Assembly: GCA_013397455.1 (NCBI GenBank)
Contig: VYZB01000035.1
Coordinates: 93,340-157,339, forward strand
Source of the DNA: Crotophaga sulcirostris
Lineage: Eukaryota; Chordata; Aves; Cuculiformes; Crotophagidae
DNA: 64,000 nt
Direction of reading: 5' to 3'
In this document: in pieces, positions 62,401-64,000 of the stretch
How the letters are laid out: every line of letters begins with the position of its first letter
How positions within the stretch are numbered: position 1 is the first letter of the stretch
The notes under the pieces: generated by a model
Database searches by the model: none
The model's input: the letters and a program-made list of their open reading frames with translations, nothing else
Told to the model about the DNA's origin: nothing
Made by a program: the position numbers and the translations under genes

Positions 62401-64000
62401 TGCGTCCTAACATCATTTTAGAATAGACATTCAGACATCTACTTTTTTATAGCTTCTTGAAGTACTTTCACACCTTCTGTATTCCAGGACTCCTCTGAGA
62501 CAAGGCTGATGTTGTAGATGACTTCTCATTCACAGAATTTGCTGTAATAAGAGTATTAACTGGAAAGCTGCTAAATTTCTATTACGCATACCTAAAAGCA
62601 CAGATTGTAGAGGAGGTATAGAAAACATTAACACAGATGAGAATAATTGGCTTTATTTAATACTAGATACATTTTTTCCCCTCTGAATTAACAGTTAAAT
62701 TATGCATAGACAACATAACAGATTACTCCCCTCTGCGCCCTGACACTTCATCACTTAATGGATAGATAGGTGGAACTTCAGAAATAAATTATTACCATTA
62801 AAAAAAAAATCAAGTGTAAGAACTTGATTACCACTGCAAGACTTGTTCTAATATTAAGTCTGCAGTGTGTGCTGCATATAAATGCCTGGTTTGTGTGGTA
62901 AAGGGCAAGATGGATGGCTCTGCCACCATGAGCTTACTAATTAACCAGCATCAAATATAGTCATGAGAGAATAGTTGTCTCGGGTACAACTAGGAAGCAA
63001 ATGCTTTTGGTACTTAGACCAAAAGTTGAATACAGAAGCAGGGTGGATGCTACTGGAACAACAGGAAAACAGCTCACAGAAAACTATTAGGTGCCAAAGA
63101 CACTACTTCATTCTGTATCAGGACTTTGGGCACTATACTAGACTTACAGGTGTTTTAGTAGTAGCCCTAATCTGAATGGGCAAAGAAAAAGTGAAATAGA
63201 AAGGAAGAACTTAAGCAGACAGTGTTACCAAGGTCCATTATTTTTATTCTATACAATCAATTTTCTGCTACTTTTCTAACATCTTATTTAATGCTTCCAA
63301 CGCTTGCAATATCTTTTGCCAGTGCTATCCATTAAAATGCATATATTTTTGTGGAACAGTGAAACTAGGTTAGGGAGTTGTTAGAAAGTAGTTGTTTTAT
63401 GGTCAGTTGTGATAATTCTGTTATGGTTTATTTCATTAGAACAGTCTTAACTGAAAATCAGACAAATATAATACAGTTTTCCCAGCCTGTTTAATTTTTC
63501 TTACTGGGGCTAACAACACATTTGTGTGTGAACACCTGTTTTTAATAAATAATTGAAACTGCTGATATTATGCTTTTCAGAAGTGTCACACTAAGATGAC
63601 TGATATTAGAAGTGTACTGCGAAGGAAGCTTTAGATTTTAAGAAACCAGCTCTTATAAGAACTTTTAATAGGAATCAGAGCAGTTAAAGGAAATCAACTA
63701 TCTGTTGTTGTTGGCAGTAGTTTGACAGTGCTGCACTATTATGACTCTCGGTGTATGTAACTGTATTTCTTATAATTTCTATCCTAGCCAGCAGATAAGG
63801 CTCAGTATTTGGAAACAAAACAATACATTTCTATTTGTGGGAAATATATATAATTATTCTGGTTTGAACATCACGAAGTATTACAAAGGATAATATTTCA
63901 GTCCTGTGAGAATGCAGATTGTAGTGATAATTCCTAGAATAACTTGTTTTTCTTGTAAGGAACATGAAAACTTTTTCTGGGTTTTTTGTGTGTTTGCCTT
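59493..64000. other. Unique AT-rich noncoding DNA
   Basis: No gene or CR1 was seen. The main feature is the enhancer-like stretch at 59995-60330. Minus-strand frames at 61142-61405 (87 codons) and 61451-61699 (82 codons) lie close together but in unmatched frames and show no domain. The last 2 kb are AT-rich with short homopolymer runs and nothing recognisable. Confidence 0.55.
59995..60330. promoter_or_regulatory. Candidate conserved developmental enhancer
   Basis: An unusually dense and diverse set of developmental transcription-factor-like motifs lies in repeat-free sequence. They include ATTACTTATCATTATTCATT (60011-60030), a posterior-Hox-like CATAAAAC (60103-60110), an NKX2-like TTAAGTGG (60139-60146), a SOX-like ACAATAA followed by TAATTAATG (60151-60159) and CTAATTAC (60223-60230). 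No open frame is present, and a T run splits the block near 60198-60207. The texture matches vertebrate conserved noncoding elements. No alignment was available, so function is inferred from motif content only. Confidence 0.25.

Noticed and set aside
1..64000. Prokaryotic-type systems (operons, CRISPR arrays, phage or defence islands)
   Set aside because: No long adjacent coding frames, ribosome-binding sites or regularly spaced repeats exist; the repeat content is that of a bird genome.

Overview
The window is vertebrate, and almost certainly bird, nuclear DNA. It is AT-rich, and I see no convincing multi-exon gene, no tRNA or rRNA gene, no CRISPR array and no operon-like organisation. The lineage call rests on repeats: every confidently recognised interspersed element is a CR1 non-LTR retrotransposon (chicken repeat 1 family). 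They are 5'-truncated, share CR1 reverse-transcriptase protein, and end 3' in the ATTCTATG-like octamer that closes avian CR1 copies. A macrochromosomal intergenic desert or a very large intron fits best. The sequence does not identify the species.

Layout: 1-4853 unique AT-rich DNA with a GC-richer block near 310-590. 4854-5196 CR1 3' end (+). 5197-16045 unique DNA holding a TG microsatellite, a CpG-dense block (9614-9742) and a hairpin-forming inverted repeat (12189-12246). 16046-16446 two CR1 3' ends in opposite orientation that abut with no host base between them. 21287-21845 CR1 fragment (+). 21846-43799 about 22 kb with no recognisable CR1. 43800-46778 the longest CR1 (+), with relics of the ORF1 esterase and of the ORF2 endonuclease and reverse transcriptase. 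46779-53465 unique DNA with an enhancer-like stretch and an old amniote repeat relic. 53466-54936 a second CR1 (+) whose reverse transcriptase reads in one frame broken by four stops. 54937-58996 unique DNA with a 207-codon minus-strand open frame that is the best candidate for a real exon. 58997-59492 a CR1 3' end (-). 59493-64000 unique DNA with the strongest enhancer-like stretch (59995-60330).

Two CR1 lineages are present. One (16 kb pair, 21 kb, 44-47 kb) ends in a 3' tail containing GGGACATGGTTTAG. The other (4.9 kb, 53-55 kb, 59 kb) ends in a tail containing CCATGGCAGGGGG. All coding capacity in these elements is broken, so they are fossils and do not form a working system. I found no previously undescribed enzymatic system. 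The observations most worth checking are the abutting inverted CR1 pair at 16 kb, the 207-codon open frame at 56.4-57.0 kb, the CpG-dense block at 9.6 kb and the homeodomain-motif-dense block at 60 kb. Comparisons with consensus elements were made from memory of avian CR1 sequences, not by alignment.
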